Shown here: positions 44,406 through 54,306 of the stretch, in pieces
Position numbering within the stretch: the first letter of the stretch is position 1
Layout of the letters: each line of letters opens with the position of its first letter
NCBI GenBank assembly: GCA_963809695.1
Contig: CAWEKI010000003.1
Coordinates: forward strand, 1 to 64,000
Source of the DNA: JAGDMJ01 sp963809695
GTDB taxonomy: Bacteria; Bacteroidota; Ignavibacteria; UBA10030; UBA6906
DNA: 64,000 bases
Direction: 5' to 3'
Notes under the pieces: generated by a model
Seen by the model: only the letters and a program-made list of their open reading frames with translations
What the model was told of the DNA's origin: nothing
The model's database searches: none
Position numbers and translations under genes: made by a program

Positions 44406-47192
44406 ATGAGGACATATCTTCGACATTTTGCGGTCGTCGTGCCTCTGGTGTTGATCGTGGTCCTTGCTGCTGCACCCGCCTGGGGGCAGTTCAAGGTCAA
44501 TACGTTCGACTCTGCTGTGGCTGATTCGCAATTCAATGTAGTCTTCAATGCAACTGCGAACGGCACGGAGCCGTATCCGTACCACACTATCACTGACGAC
44601 GCCACGGTGAAGCAAGAAGGGACGGCCTCGTTGAAGTCGGTCTGGCGCATGCATACCACCGAGACGTGGGGTGGATTGAACATGCTGAGCTTTACGCTGC
44701 CGACGAAGGCGGGGAACAGTTACTACGCCCAGAAGTACAGGGCGATGTACGGTGACAGCACGTATATCAACTGGGATGCCGGCACGTACTTGAGCCTGTG
44801 GTACAACAACACGAATCCCTCGACGGCATCGGGCGACGGCGTCCAGATGAGGTTCCATATTTACGAAGGCGGTCCAGGGACGACGGGTCCTGGTTCTGCA
44901 TATTATACCGGTGACACTTTGGATTATGAAGACTGGTACTTCCAGAGCCCGCTGCCCTTGAACGATACGGTCCCCGGATGGCATGAGCTGATCATACCGC
45001 TGGTGGACACGGGGACGCGCAACGCTCCCGGCGCTGCCGGCTTCTGCATCACGGATTGGAGCGCCAGGCACTTCAATGATCAGCTCGACCTGAGCAAGAT
45101 CATCGGTTACACCATCGAATGGACTGCCAGTAAAGTTGCCAATGATACCGCCAGCGGCATCGTGTTCTATGACGATCTCCGGCTGGGCGGCCTCGGGTAC
45201 AAGCCGGGGTACGAAGCTCTCTATTTCTTCAATGATTTCACCAAGGACACCACCGATTTCAATGCGGGTTGGAACAATGGCGGGCTGAGCGCCTTCGATT
45301 TTTACGAGGAGAAGGCCGACACCCTTATGGGCTCGTCTGTTTTGGGTGTCGATTGGAAGATCAACGTGAAGGAGGATTGGGGCGGTGGCTGCAACAAGGA
45401 GTACAATATTCCTGCCGGTGCCTTCTTCCCGGATCTCGGTTCCAAGACTGAATTGCAGCTCTTCTGCAAGGTCGTCGAGCCGATCACAAGTTCGACTGGA
45501 ACGATCGGAAACAAGATCACGATGCGCTTTGTGTTGTTTGACTATAGCGACGGCACGAAGGAAGAGTGGTATACCGTGGCACCCGTCCGGATGGACTCCG
45601 TGGGAGCCCGCATGGGATGGCAGCAGATTATTCTCCCCCTGAACATAATTCAGAGCGGCTCGTGGGGTGACCTGAAGGTCGGTCAGTTCAACACACCGAA
45701 TGGCACGAAGGACGGCATCTTTGCATTCGGCAAAGTCGGCGGCTTCAAGATCGAATTCTCCTCGAGCCGCGATGCGGGCGAGCCGTATGCTGCCGATCTC
45801 GTGTACAGCGGGAAGATCCTGTTCAGTGCCTTGATCCCTGCCGGCTATCAGGAAACTGATGTTACGCCGCCGGCCACAGTGTCGGGCGTGAGCGCCACCA
45901 TGCAAAGCTTCGCCAATATTCTCCAGTGGACAGACGTTCCAGGCGAAGTGGGTGCCACATATACGGGTTGGGTGAGCGACAAGTCCTTCACGTCGACGGA
46001 CGAAGCCGGCGTGGAGAACATTCCCCCGTTCGGCCTCCCGGCAGGCACGCAGCTTGCGAACCACTTGCTCCGCGCGCCGGTGACCGATCAATCGGTTTCC
46101 CTGTACTACGGCGTGACTGCAACCGACAGGGCCGGCAACACCAATACTCCCTCGGTCATTGGCCCGATCACGAATACTGCCAAAGGCGTCCCGACCATTT
46201 CGCTGAACGCACCGACAAGCTTCAACGCAGACGGCGACCTGAGCGAGTGGTCGAGCATTCCGCCGTTCCTGCTCTCGGTGAATCCGGCGACTCCCACCTG
46301 CCATGCTGCAGGCAACTCGACGATCAATGGCGACGCGGACCTCAAAGTCAATGCGTATATCGCCGTCGACGCAACCTACCTTTACGTTGCATTCGATGTG
46401 GATGACGATATCATCAGCATCGATACATCGGCTGCCGTCAGCGACTGGCTGCAGGATGCTCCTGACCTGTTCATCGGTCTGTACGACTGGCGGGGAAAGC
46501 ACCATGGAGCCTACCAGCATGGCGCGGCTCCGGATTATCACCTGCGCTTCTGCCAACACCGGGTCAGAATGGACAACGGCGACCATATCCTGTTGCGGCC
46601 CGGAGCGGACTATATCTTCGCGCTCAAGCAGCTCACCTCGGGCTACACCATTGAGGCCCGCCTCCCGTGGACGCTGTTCCATGAAACCGTGCCGTCGGAC
46701 AGCCTGTTTTCGCCGCTTGAAGGCATGCGCATCCCGATTGACTTCGAGATCAACGACAATGATACTCCCGGTGATCCTGTCAATGGGCGTGAAGGCATGA
46801 TGGCCTATTCCACGCTAAATGACGACAACTCTTGGAGCGAAGTCTGGCACTGGACCAATACCTGGATCGGCAACAAGTCCAGCACGGGAGTGGCGGACAA
46901 ACCGACGCTCGCCAACGTCTACGAGCTCAAGCAGAACTACCCGAACCCCTTCAACCCCTCCACCATAATCAACTACAGCCTGGCCAAGAGCGGTCCGGTC
47001 ACGGTGAAGGTGTTTGACGTGCTGGGTCGTGAAGTGGCTACTCTGATTAACGGCGAAGTGCAGGGAGCCGGAAGCCACCAGGTGACCTTCTCCACGGCTT
47101 CGCTGGCACGCGGCGCTTCGAGCGGTGTCTATTTCTACCGTATCGAGAGCGGATCGTTCCGCGACGTCAAGAAGATGATGCTGATTAAGTAA
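44406..47192 (+). CDS. Multi-module glycan-binding T9SS protein with CBM9-like domain
   Basis: 928 residues with a signal peptide (VVVPLVLIVVLAAAPAWGQ). Two jelly-roll-like modules occupy about 25-260 and 275-480 (each with a WGG-type strand and a late ILPL/IIPL and IEFSS/IEWTAS strand), like carbohydrate-binding sandwiches. A fibronectin-III-like domain (about 485-590) follows, then a CBM9-like domain (about 600-825; DGDLSEWSS, YIAVDATYLYVAFDVDDD, GYTIEARLPWTLF, PIDFEINDND). The T9SS domain (LKQNYPNPFNPSTIINYSL) closes it. There is no catalytic motif that I recognise; it probably holds glycan or enzymes at the surface. It lies 54 bp after the chaperone gene and before a TonB-dependent receptor. 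Confidence 0.8.
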   Translation: MRTYLRHFAVVVPLVLIVVLAAAPAWGQFKVNTFDSAVADSQFNVVFNATANGTEPYPYHTITDDATVKQEGTASLKSVWRMHTTETWGGLNMLSFTLPTKAGNSYYAQKYRAMYGDSTYINWDAGTYLSLWYNNTNPSTASGDGVQMRFHIYEGGPGTTGPGSAYYTGDTLDYEDWYFQSPLPLNDTVPGWHELIIPLVDTGTRNAPGAAGFCITDWSARHFNDQLDLSKIIGYTIEWTASKVANDTASGIVFYDDLRLGGLGYKPGYEALYFFNDFTKDTTDFNAGWNNGGLSAFDFYEEKADTLMGSSVLGVDWKINVKEDWGGGCNKEYNIPAGAFFPDLGSKTELQLFCKVVEPITSSTGTIGNKITMRFVLFDYSDGTKEEWYTVAPVRMDSVGARMGWQQIILPLNIIQSGSWGDLKVGQFNTPNGTKDGIFAFGKVGGFKIEFSSSRDAGEPYAADLVYSGKILFSALIPAGYQETDVTPPATVSGVSATMQSFANILQWTDVPGEVGATYTGWVSDKSFTSTDEAGVENIPPFGLPAGTQLANHLLRAPVTDQSVSLYYGVTATDRAGNTNTPSVIGPITNTAKGVPTISLNAPTSFNADGDLSEWSSIPPFLLSVNPATPTCHAAGNSTINGDADLKVNAYIAVDATYLYVAFDVDDDIISIDTSAAVSDWLQDAPDLFIGLYDWRGKHHGAYQHGAAPDYHLRFCQHRVRMDNGDHILLRPGADYIFALKQLTSGYTIEARLPWTLFHETVPSDSLFSPLEGMRIPIDFEINDNDTPGDPVNGREGMMAYSTLNDDNSWSEVWHWTNTWIGNKSSTGVADKPTLANVYELKQNYPNPFNPSTIINYSLAKSGPVTVKVFDVLGREVATLINGEVQGAGSHQVTFSTASLARGASSGVYFYRIESGSFRDVKKMMLIK

Positions 47193-47330
47193 CTCACCCA
47201 CTCCCCAAACGAGCGAAGAGGGTAGAGTGTAGAATGAAGAACAAGAGCAGCGCACCAACAGTCTGCCCTCTGCACTCTACCTTCGACCCTCGCAAGGGGG
47301 TGAGCCTGCCTGCCAGCAGGCAGGGGTGAG
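47193..47330. repeat. Intergenic inverted-repeat element with a short palindrome
   Basis: The gap between the CBM9 gene and the receptor gene folds on itself. CTCACCC at 47193-47199 pairs with GGGTGAG at 47298-47304 (repeated at 47324-47330). GGTAGAGTGTAG at 47221-47232 pairs with 47270-47281 with one G-U. Between these arms CGAGCGAAG and CTTCGACCCTCG are also loosely complementary. Inside it lies a perfect 9-bp hairpin at 47305-47313/47316-47324 (CCTGCCTGC with a CA loop). No coding frame is present. It looks like a short dispersed palindromic element, or a processing/termination signal. Confidence 0.55.
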
Positions 47331-47360
47331 ATCATTTTACCTAATGAAAGGACTCATGCC

Positions 47361-50102
47361 GTGAAGCCGTTGTCCGATGCGTCGTGCCGGCTCTGTGCCA
47401 CCATGCTGGCGTTGATGCTCTGTGCCAGCCTTTCGTTCGCGGGCCAGACGGGAAAAATATCCGGCCGTGTCATCGACGGCCAGACCCGAGAGGCTCTCCC
47501 CGGTGCAAGCGTCGTGATCGATGGCACGCACTTCGGCGCAGCCACAAACCCGGACGGATACTATTTCATCGCGAACGTTGTTCCGGGAACCTATACGCTG
47601 AGTATCAGTGCCGTGGGATACCAGAAGACGATTATCAAGAACGTCGAGGTCAAAATTGACCTGACGACAACCATTGACGCAAAATTGAACCCCGCGACTA
47701 TCGATATCTCTGAAGTAGTGATCACCGCGGAGCGCCCCCTCGTCCAGAAGGACCTTACCTCCACCTCCGTCACCGTCTCGTCCGACGAAATTAAACTGAT
47801 GCCGGTCGAGAACGTCGATCAGGTTATCAACCTGCAGGCCGGTGTCATCGGCGGACACTTCCGCGGAGGGCGCATGAACGAAGTGCTCTACCTCGTGGAT
47901 GGCGTGTCGGTGACCGACGCGTACAACAACAGCCGGGGCCTCACTGTGGAAAATGCCTCCATCCGTCAGATGGAGATCATCAGCGGCGCCTTCAACGCGG
48001 AATACGGCCAGGCCATGTCGGGCGTGGTGAATATCGTGACGCAGGAAGGCTCCTCGGCCTTCCATGGCTCCCTCTCGGGATACGTCGGGGATTTCTTCAC
48101 CTCGCATGCGGGGACGTCGCAGAGTACCCCCATGAATCTTCAAGAGCAGGTGATGCAGTCTTTTACCACAGGCACGGATTTTCTCCCGCATACAGGAACG
48201 TTTGAAGGGCTCGACCGCCACTCCATGCCGCGGACGCGGAATATTGAAGGGACAATCGGCGGTCCCACAATGATTCTCGACGGCCTGACGTTTTTTGCCG
48301 CAGGCCGGTATCTGGACGAGGAAGGATACCTCTACGGCCGCAGGGTCTTCCTGCCGGCCGACAACAATCCGTATCTCCCTTCGGGCGACGGCTCCTATGT
48401 CTCCATGAACCCGAGCCGGCGCACGTCCGGTACGGGGAAACTGACCTATAACACCGGCGCCTTCAAGGTCAGCGGCAGCGCCAACTATGAAGATGGCTGG
48501 AACAAGTATTACGACCACGGCTACAAGTGGGCTCCCGATGGCGTGATGAACCACTACCACACAAGTGAGATGTACAATCTGCAGTTCACGCATAGCTTCT
48601 CTCCCAGTACCTATCATTCGCTGAAGTATTCGTACACGTTCTTCGACTATCGGGGATATCTTTACCAGGACCCCTTCGATCCGCGGTACGTCGATCCTCA
48701 CCGCGGCGATCCACAGTCGAACTACACCTTCCGTTCCGGCGGGAACTATGCCAACCGCTATGAGCGCAACACGCTGATGCATCTTATCCAGTACTCGATC
48801 ACATCGCAGCTCAGCCAGGAGCACAAGATCACCGCAGGCGCTGAGGCGCAGATCTACAAGATCTACAGCCACGGGTACAACATGGTGAACCTGACCGAGG
48901 GCGTCTACGACTCTCTGGGCCAGCCGGTCTTCACGCTCGGCTATCCCAATCTTGGCGCGCTCGGCAACCAGTCGTACGACAAGAAACCGCGGCAGTTTGC
49001 GGCGTACGTCCAGGACAAGATGGAATACGACATCATGATTATCAATGCCGGGGTGCGGTTTGATTTCTTCAATCCCCGGTCAAGTTATCCGGCCGACCTG
49101 AAGAACCCCGGCGGGAACCCTGACTTTCCTGGTGCCGGCCAGACGGTGCCGGCCTCCAAGAAATTCCAGGTCAGCCCCCGGTTCGGCATCTCCTTCCCGA
49201 TCACGGATGAGGGGATCATACACGTCTCCTACGGGCATTTCTTCCAGATCCCGGGGTTTGACAATCTCTATACGAACTCCGAGTACCTCGTGTCCTCCGC
49301 GGGGCAGCTCACAACTCTGACTGGAAATCCGAACCTTGACGCTCAGCGGACGGTCAGTTACGAGATCGGGCTCCAGCAGGTGCTGTTCAGTGTTCTCTCG
49401 CTCGATGTCTCGGCCTACTATCGTGACATCAGGAATTACCTCGGCACGGAGATCATCGGGATGTATGACGGACGCGAGTATGCCCGCTACATCAATAAGG
49501 ATTATGCGAACGTCCGCGGGTTCGTTATCTCCCTGGAAAAGCGCTTTGCCAATTTCTTCAGCCTGCGAGCGGACTATACCTACCAGATTGCGGAAGGCAA
49601 TTCGTCCGATCCTCTGACGGAGTTCAACAACAACCAGACCGACCCGCCCGTAGAGACGCCCAAAAGCGTGGTGCCTCTTGACTGGGACCAACGGCATACA
49701 TTGAATTTGAACCTGATGGTGGGAAAACCGGGCGACTGGACGACCAGCATCATATTCCAGTACGGGTCGGGCTACCCATACACGGAAGATGTGCGTACAT
49801 CGAAGGGACTCACGTTCCAGAACCAGGGACAGAGGCCGCCATTCTACAATGTCGACCTCCGCTTCGACAAGACCTTCCCGGTCTTTGGCGTGAATCTCAA
49901 CGCATTCGTCTGGGTCTACAATTTGTTCGACACGAAGAACGAGCTGAATGTTGATCCGAGCACGGGACGAGCGAACATGGACCTCTACACGAGCCTCGGA
50001 GGGGACATCATCGGACTTAACACGCTTGAACAGTATCTGGATAACCCGACTTCGTTCTCTGCCCCGCGGGAAGTTCGGTTCGGCCTCTCAGTGGAGTTCT
50101 AA
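47361..50102 (+). CDS. TonB-dependent receptor with CarboxypepD_reg-like N-domain
   Basis: 913 residues from a GTG at 47361 (AAAGGA about nine bases upstream; the nearby ATG at 47355 is closed by a stop). A signal peptide (LALMLCASLSFAG) is followed by a carboxypeptidase-regulatory-like sandwich (about 30-112; ISGRVIDGQTREALPGASV, ATNPDGYYFI), a plug (about 125-235; VENVDQVINLQAGV, RMNEVLYLVDGVSVTDAYNN, MEIISGAFNAEYGQAMSGVVNIVT) and a long barrel ending in FGLSVEF. It resembles SusC-like and OAR-like receptors but has no SusD-like partner; a 1038-residue exported protein and a PorV-like protein follow. Probable role: import of oligosaccharides across the outer membrane (inference from the locus). 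Confidence 0.88.
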   Translation: MKPLSDASCRLCATMLALMLCASLSFAGQTGKISGRVIDGQTREALPGASVVIDGTHFGAATNPDGYYFIANVVPGTYTLSISAVGYQKTIIKNVEVKIDLTTTIDAKLNPATIDISEVVITAERPLVQKDLTSTSVTVSSDEIKLMPVENVDQVINLQAGVIGGHFRGGRMNEVLYLVDGVSVTDAYNNSRGLTVENASIRQMEIISGAFNAEYGQAMSGVVNIVTQEGSSAFHGSLSGYVGDFFTSHAGTSQSTPMNLQEQVMQSFTTGTDFLPHTGTFEGLDRHSMPRTRNIEGTIGGPTMILDGLTFFAAGRYLDEEGYLYGRRVFLPADNNPYLPSGDGSYVSMNPSRRTSGTGKLTYNTGAFKVSGSANYEDGWNKYYDHGYKWAPDGVMNHYHTSEMYNLQFTHSFSPSTYHSLKYSYTFFDYRGYLYQDPFDPRYVDPHRGDPQSNYTFRSGGNYANRYERNTLMHLIQYSITSQLSQEHKITAGAEAQIYKIYSHGYNMVNLTEGVYDSLGQPVFTLGYPNLGALGNQSYDKKPRQFAAYVQDKMEYDIMIINAGVRFDFFNPRSSYPADLKNPGGNPDFPGAGQTVPASKKFQVSPRFGISFPITDEGIIHVSYGHFFQIPGFDNLYTNSEYLVSSAGQLTTLTGNPNLDAQRTVSYEIGLQQVLFSVLSLDVSAYYRDIRNYLGTEIIGMYDGREYARYINKDYANVRGFVISLEKRFANFFSLRADYTYQIAEGNSSDPLTEFNNNQTDPPVETPKSVVPLDWDQRHTLNLNLMVGKPGDWTTSIIFQYGSGYPYTEDVRTSKGLTFQNQGQRPPFYNVDLRFDKTFPVFGVNLNAFVWVYNLFDTKNELNVDPSTGRANMDLYTSLGGDIIGLNTLEQYLDNPTSFSAPREVRFGLSVEF

Positions 50103-50105
50103 ACT

Positions 50106-53100
50106 ATGGAAAAGACGATTATGAAACCGTTCGTTCTTCTGCTGGCACTGATGGTTGCGGTCTCCGTCCTTCCGGCGAGCGCTCAAGTCGACCCGAAAAC
50201 CCAGATGTACAGGGACGATCCCAAAGGGGACTACCAGTACCTGCGCAAGGGAGTCATGGATGGCAATCGCGTGCGTACCGTGTACTTCAACACGACAGAG
50301 GTGGCCCACTGGCCTGATGGGCTCGGGGGAGAATGGCCGAAAGGGACAGGACATAACTATATCGACGGGTTGACCGTCCTCGTCGGCGCAAAGATCATAC
50401 TTCCCAACGGCCGCCCGGCTACCCCGATTGAGGCACATTACCGGGAGGAGTTCGATTTTGATCCGGTGCTCGGGCAGCAGTATCCATGGGACCTGGAGCC
50501 CGTCCCCGGATACATCAATCCCTCCTCGACGATTCCCGCGGTCAATATCAATCCCAAGAGCTGGCCGGACCATTGGCCTGTGGCATTGAGAGCCGACGGA
50601 CGAACCGATGCATCGTGGGACGGATACTGGTACGGATATTTTGGACGCGGGGTCATGAACGCCGACTTCGAGACCTTCTTCGTGGTGGATGATTCAAAGG
50701 ACGGCGAATTCACCCGCCAGGGATACTACCCGATCGCTGCAGACTCCGGGCGTGGTGGGCTTGGTACCCGCATTGAGGTCCGGGGTTTTCAGTGGACCCA
50801 TGTGCTTGCAGAAGACTGTATCTTCTGGCACTATGACATCGTGAACATCTCTGATCATAACTACGATACATGTGCCTTTGGTTTTTATTCCGATCCCGGC
50901 GTGGGAAGTTATCAGCGCTCATCTCCCGCAAACAGCGCGTACTACAATACGGCCCTCGACCTCTGCTATTCCTGGGCGGAAGGCAAAGTGGGCTACCCGG
51001 ACAACTGGAAGACAGGGTACTACGGTTATGCCTATCTCGAGAGCCCGGGTAACCCCCTGGACGGTATCGATAATGACGAGGACGGGCTTATTGATGAGCG
51101 GCGGGACAATAATATCGATGATGATCATGATTGGACTCCCTTCACAGATGCGAACAGCAACGGGAAGTGGGATCTGGGAGAGGCTCTGAACGACGATCTT
51201 GGCGCCGATGGCGTGGGTCCTTACGATTTGCAGTACCTGGGGCCGGATGCGGGGGAAGGGGACGGCGTGCCTACCCATGGCGAGCCGAACTTTGATGAGA
51301 CAGACAAGGACGAATCAGATCAGATCGGGTTGACCGCCGTGGCGTTGAACGTTCTGGGAGACAAGGGCCCCACCGGCGTTTGGCCGAAAAACGATGATGT
51401 CATGTGGAAAAGAATGAACAATGGCTTTGTTGACACCCTTGTTCAGAACACCAATATCGGCATCGTGTTTGCTTCCGGGCCTTTTCCGCTCCAGAAAGGG
51501 ACCCGGGAACGATTCTCAATGGCGTTGACGTACGGCCTTGATCTTGATGCGCTGGTCTTTAACAAGATTACGGTCCAGAACATCTACAACGCCAACTACA
51601 ACTTCTCCAAACCCCCCTATACCCCGAATCTCAAAGCGGTGGCGGGGGACCGTAAGGTCTATTTGTACTGGGACGACCGGGCGGAAAAATCGCGCGATCC
51701 TTTCCTCGGCAACAAGTTGGACTTCGAAGGGTACCTTGTCTACAGAAGCCAGGAAGCCGAGTTCAATGACATCAAGTTGATCACTGACTCCAAAGCCAAT
51801 CCGCGCTACTGGAAGCCGATCGCGCAGTTTGATTTGATCGACAGCATCAGGGGTCCGGATCCGGTCGGCATCAATGGTGCCCGCTTCTGGCGAGGGTCCA
51901 ACACGGGCCTTCAGCATGCATTCGTCGACACGAACGTTGTGAACGGCACCCGGTATTATTATGCGATCGTCTCTTATGATATGGGTGATCCCAACAAGGG
52001 GGTGATCGGGCTCCAGCCGACCGAATGCCCCAAAATCATTACGGAAGATGCCGCCGGCACGCTGAAGTTCATCGATATCAACTGCGCGATCATGGTGCCG
52101 AATGCCCCCGCCGCCGGATATATCCCTCCTCAAATCGAGGGGGATGTTTCCAAGGTGACCGCCGGGGTCGGTACGGGTATGCTCACTATCCAGATGCTGG
52201 ATCCCACTGCAATTCAACAAGGAGCAGTTTACAAGGTGCTGTTCAATGCCAGTGGGGCCATACCGAAATACAGCACCCAATCCTACAACATAATCCGGCA
52301 ATTGGGCGCCACGGTGGATACGCTCCAGTCGGGTGTTCCGGCGACGCCCTTCGGCCCGGACGTCTTCGCGACACCGTTTGACGGTATGACGTTCAGCTTC
52401 AGCAATGATACGGTGATTGCCGTCGACGATACTGCAAGCGATTGGGTGGGGGAGGGGGCCCCAGGGGTTTCGATCAGGGTGTCGAAGGACGACCTGAACG
52501 CCTCAAAGGATGTTGCCTGGCCGGCCGATTACGAACTCCGCTGGTACTCAGGATTAGTGGACACGGCCATCTTCAACGCGCCGCCCCGCTTCCCCAAGAT
52601 GCCGGTCTACTTCCACATTACAAACCTGACGGAAGGTCACCAGGCCAAGTTCATTGTGGATGATGCAGACAGAGACGGCACGTTGAGCTTCGGCGACACC
52701 ATAAGGATCATCGAGGGATATGTAAATCCGTCGACGTACTACCTCACGTATGAACTTGCGTGGGGACGCGGTCCGGGCCTGAATCCACAACCCCCGAAAG
52801 AAGGGGACCGTTATGTGTTCAAGACGCTCCGGCCCTATGCTCAGGGTGACTACTTCCAGTACACCTCTCGCGCGGCGCGCGTTGATGCTGCTTCGGCTCA
52901 GGCTGACCTGGATAAGATCAAGGTCGTGCCAAACCCCTACATAGCCACAGACTCGTGGGAACGCCGGTCTCTCTACACTTCCGGTCGGGGTGAGCGCATG
53001 ATCAATTTCATTCACCTCCCCGCGAGCTGTACCATCCGCATTTTCAGCGTTGCGGGACACCTTGTCAAGACCCTTACGAAAGAGACGACCAGTGCAGACG

Positions 53101-53222
53101 GGTCTCTTCCCTGGGATCTCATTACCGACGATGGCATGGACCTCGCGTATGGATTGTACGTGTACCATGTGGACGCACCTGGCATAGGTGAGCATGTCGG
53201 CAAGTTTGCAGTCATCAAATAA
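50106..53222 (+). CDS. Large exported protein with acidic, EF-hand-like region and T9SS-type C-terminus
   Basis: 1038 residues with a signal peptide (FVLLLALMVAVSVLPASAQ). I do not recognise the N-terminal half as a named family; phrases such as YYPIAADSGRGGLGTRIEVRG and WTHVLAEDCIFWHYDIVN are typical of long FCB proteins of unknown function. Residues about 320-400 are rich in calcium-loop-like repeats (GIDNDEDGLIDE, DANSNGKWDLGE, DETDKDESDQ). A fibronectin-III-like stretch begins at about 503 (NLKAVAGDRKVYLYWDD). The C-terminus from about 936 (KVVPNPYI, IRIFSVAGHLVKTLTKE, YGLYVYHVD) is a FlgD-Ig/T9SS-like sorting domain. It begins 3 bp after the receptor and likely works with it, perhaps as a surface partner in the place of SusD (inference). 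Confidence 0.75.
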   Translation: MEKTIMKPFVLLLALMVAVSVLPASAQVDPKTQMYRDDPKGDYQYLRKGVMDGNRVRTVYFNTTEVAHWPDGLGGEWPKGTGHNYIDGLTVLVGAKIILPNGRPATPIEAHYREEFDFDPVLGQQYPWDLEPVPGYINPSSTIPAVNINPKSWPDHWPVALRADGRTDASWDGYWYGYFGRGVMNADFETFFVVDDSKDGEFTRQGYYPIAADSGRGGLGTRIEVRGFQWTHVLAEDCIFWHYDIVNISDHNYDTCAFGFYSDPGVGSYQRSSPANSAYYNTALDLCYSWAEGKVGYPDNWKTGYYGYAYLESPGNPLDGIDNDEDGLIDERRDNNIDDDHDWTPFTDANSNGKWDLGEALNDDLGADGVGPYDLQYLGPDAGEGDGVPTHGEPNFDETDKDESDQIGLTAVALNVLGDKGPTGVWPKNDDVMWKRMNNGFVDTLVQNTNIGIVFASGPFPLQKGTRERFSMALTYGLDLDALVFNKITVQNIYNANYNFSKPPYTPNLKAVAGDRKVYLYWDDRAEKSRDPFLGNKLDFEGYLVYRSQEAEFNDIKLITDSKANPRYWKPIAQFDLIDSIRGPDPVGINGARFWRGSNTGLQHAFVDTNVVNGTRYYYAIVSYDMGDPNKGVIGLQPTECPKIITEDAAGTLKFIDINCAIMVPNAPAAGYIPPQIEGDVSKVTAGVGTGMLTIQMLDPTAIQQGAVYKVLFNASGAIPKYSTQSYNIIRQLGATVDTLQSGVPATPFGPDVFATPFDGMTFSFSNDTVIAVDDTASDWVGEGAPGVSIRVSKDDLNASKDVAWPADYELRWYSGLVDTAIFNAPPRFPKMPVYFHITNLTEGHQAKFIVDDADRDGTLSFGDTIRIIEGYVNPSTYYLTYELAWGRGPGLNPQPPKEGDRYVFKTLRPYAQGDYFQYTSRAARVDAASAQADLDKIKVVPNPYIATDSWERRSLYTSGRGERMINFIHLPASCTIRIFSVAGHLVKTLTKETTSADGSLPWDLITDDGMDLAYGLYVYHVDAPGIGEHVGKFAVIK

Positions 53223-53242
53223 ATATCAAAGTGACAACGAAC

Positions 53243-54271
53243 ATGAAAACACTCGTTTTCGGTCTGCTCACCCTCTCGCTGTTGTGCCTGCACATGGCTC
53301 CTGCGCAAACCTACAGGACCAACGTGTCGAAAAAGGGAACGACTGCCGCGTCGTTCCTCTCGATCAGTCAAGGGGCCCGGGCTGCCAGCATGGGAAGCGC
53401 TTTTGTCGCCGTGGCCAACGACTGGTCAGCCATGTACTGGAATCCGGCCGGCATCGCGTCGCTGAACAACGGCGTCACGTTCGATCATACGATCTGGTTT
53501 GCGGACCTCGGCTACAATTATATTGCCGGCGGCCTCAACCTGGGAAGCTTCGGGAGCCTGGGCTTGAGCCTGACGTCATCCAGCGTCAGCGACATGCCGG
53601 TGACCACTGTGGATGCACCCGAGGGAACCGGCGAAGTCTTCAACGTTTCGCAGGTGGCCTTCAGTATTGCCTATGCGATCAATCTGACAGATAACTTCTC
53701 CATCGGGTTCAATCCCAAATACATCTATGAGCGCATCTGGAAGATGAGCGCAACCTCATGGGCCCTCGACGTCGGCGTGAAATATGCGACCCCCTTCAGC
53801 GGCGTTGTGCTCGGCATGGCGATAACGAATTTTGGCCAGAAAATGCATATGACCGGGGAGAATGCCATCGTTCTTTACGATGCCAATCCCTCGAGCAGTG
53901 CCAATAACGGCCGCATCGCTTCGGAGCTCCAGACCAGCGAGTGGTCCCTGCCTCTGAATTTCCAGTTCGGTATTGCCTACACACCGAAGCTGGGCGACAT
54001 GCACAAGTTGACGCTCGCCGTGGATGCCCTGCATCCAAGCGATGACTACGAGAGCCTCAATGTCGGCGGGGAGTACACGTTCGATGACTTTATCTCCTTC
54101 CGCGGCGGCTACAAGGCGCTCTTCTTGAAGGAATCCGAAGAGTCATTCACCCTGGGGGTAGGGTTCAGGCAGGCTCTCGTGGGGAACATCGCCCTCCTGG
54201 CCGATTATTCCTACATTGACTTTGGCCGGTTAAAGGCCGTCCACAAGATTACCGTTGGCATGCTGTTCTGA
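53243..54271 (+). CDS. PorV/PorQ-family outer-membrane protein
   Basis: 342 residues from the ATG at 53243; a GTG at 53231 would add four. A signal peptide (LVFGLLTLSLLCLHMAPAQ) is followed by the PorV/UPF0164 hallmark FLSISQGARAASMGSAFVAVANDWSAMYWNPAGIASLNN, then alternating beta strands of a barrel to the terminal KITVGMLF. PorV shuttles T9SS cargo from the translocon to the attachment complex. This copy lies directly after a TonB-dependent receptor and a T9SS-type protein, so it may be a dedicated shuttle or anchor for them rather than the general PorV. No other T9SS components are in the window. Confidence 0.87.
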   Translation: MKTLVFGLLTLSLLCLHMAPAQTYRTNVSKKGTTAASFLSISQGARAASMGSAFVAVANDWSAMYWNPAGIASLNNGVTFDHTIWFADLGYNYIAGGLNLGSFGSLGLSLTSSSVSDMPVTTVDAPEGTGEVFNVSQVAFSIAYAINLTDNFSIGFNPKYIYERIWKMSATSWALDVGVKYATPFSGVVLGMAITNFGQKMHMTGENAIVLYDANPSSSANNGRIASELQTSEWSLPLNFQFGIAYTPKLGDMHKLTLAVDALHPSDDYESLNVGGEYTFDDFISFRGGYKALFLKESEESFTLGVGFRQALVGNIALLADYSYIDFGRLKAVHKITVGMLF

Positions 54272-54306
54272 CGATCTCTATCGACTCATATAAATTCTTG
54301 AGAACC

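Noticed and set aside
44382..46682. 766-codon open frame on the - strand
   Set aside because: It is antisense to the CBM9 protein, is arginine- and valine-rich in the way of GC-rich shadows, and shows no domain or signal peptide.
47337..48872. 511-codon open frame on the - strand
   Set aside because: It is antisense to the TonB-dependent receptor and has no recognisable family; the + strand gene has full domain structure.
47361..53222. Calling the receptor and its partner SusC and SusD
   Set aside because: The partner lacks a lipoprotein signal and SusD-type TPR helices and ends in a T9SS-like sorting domain.
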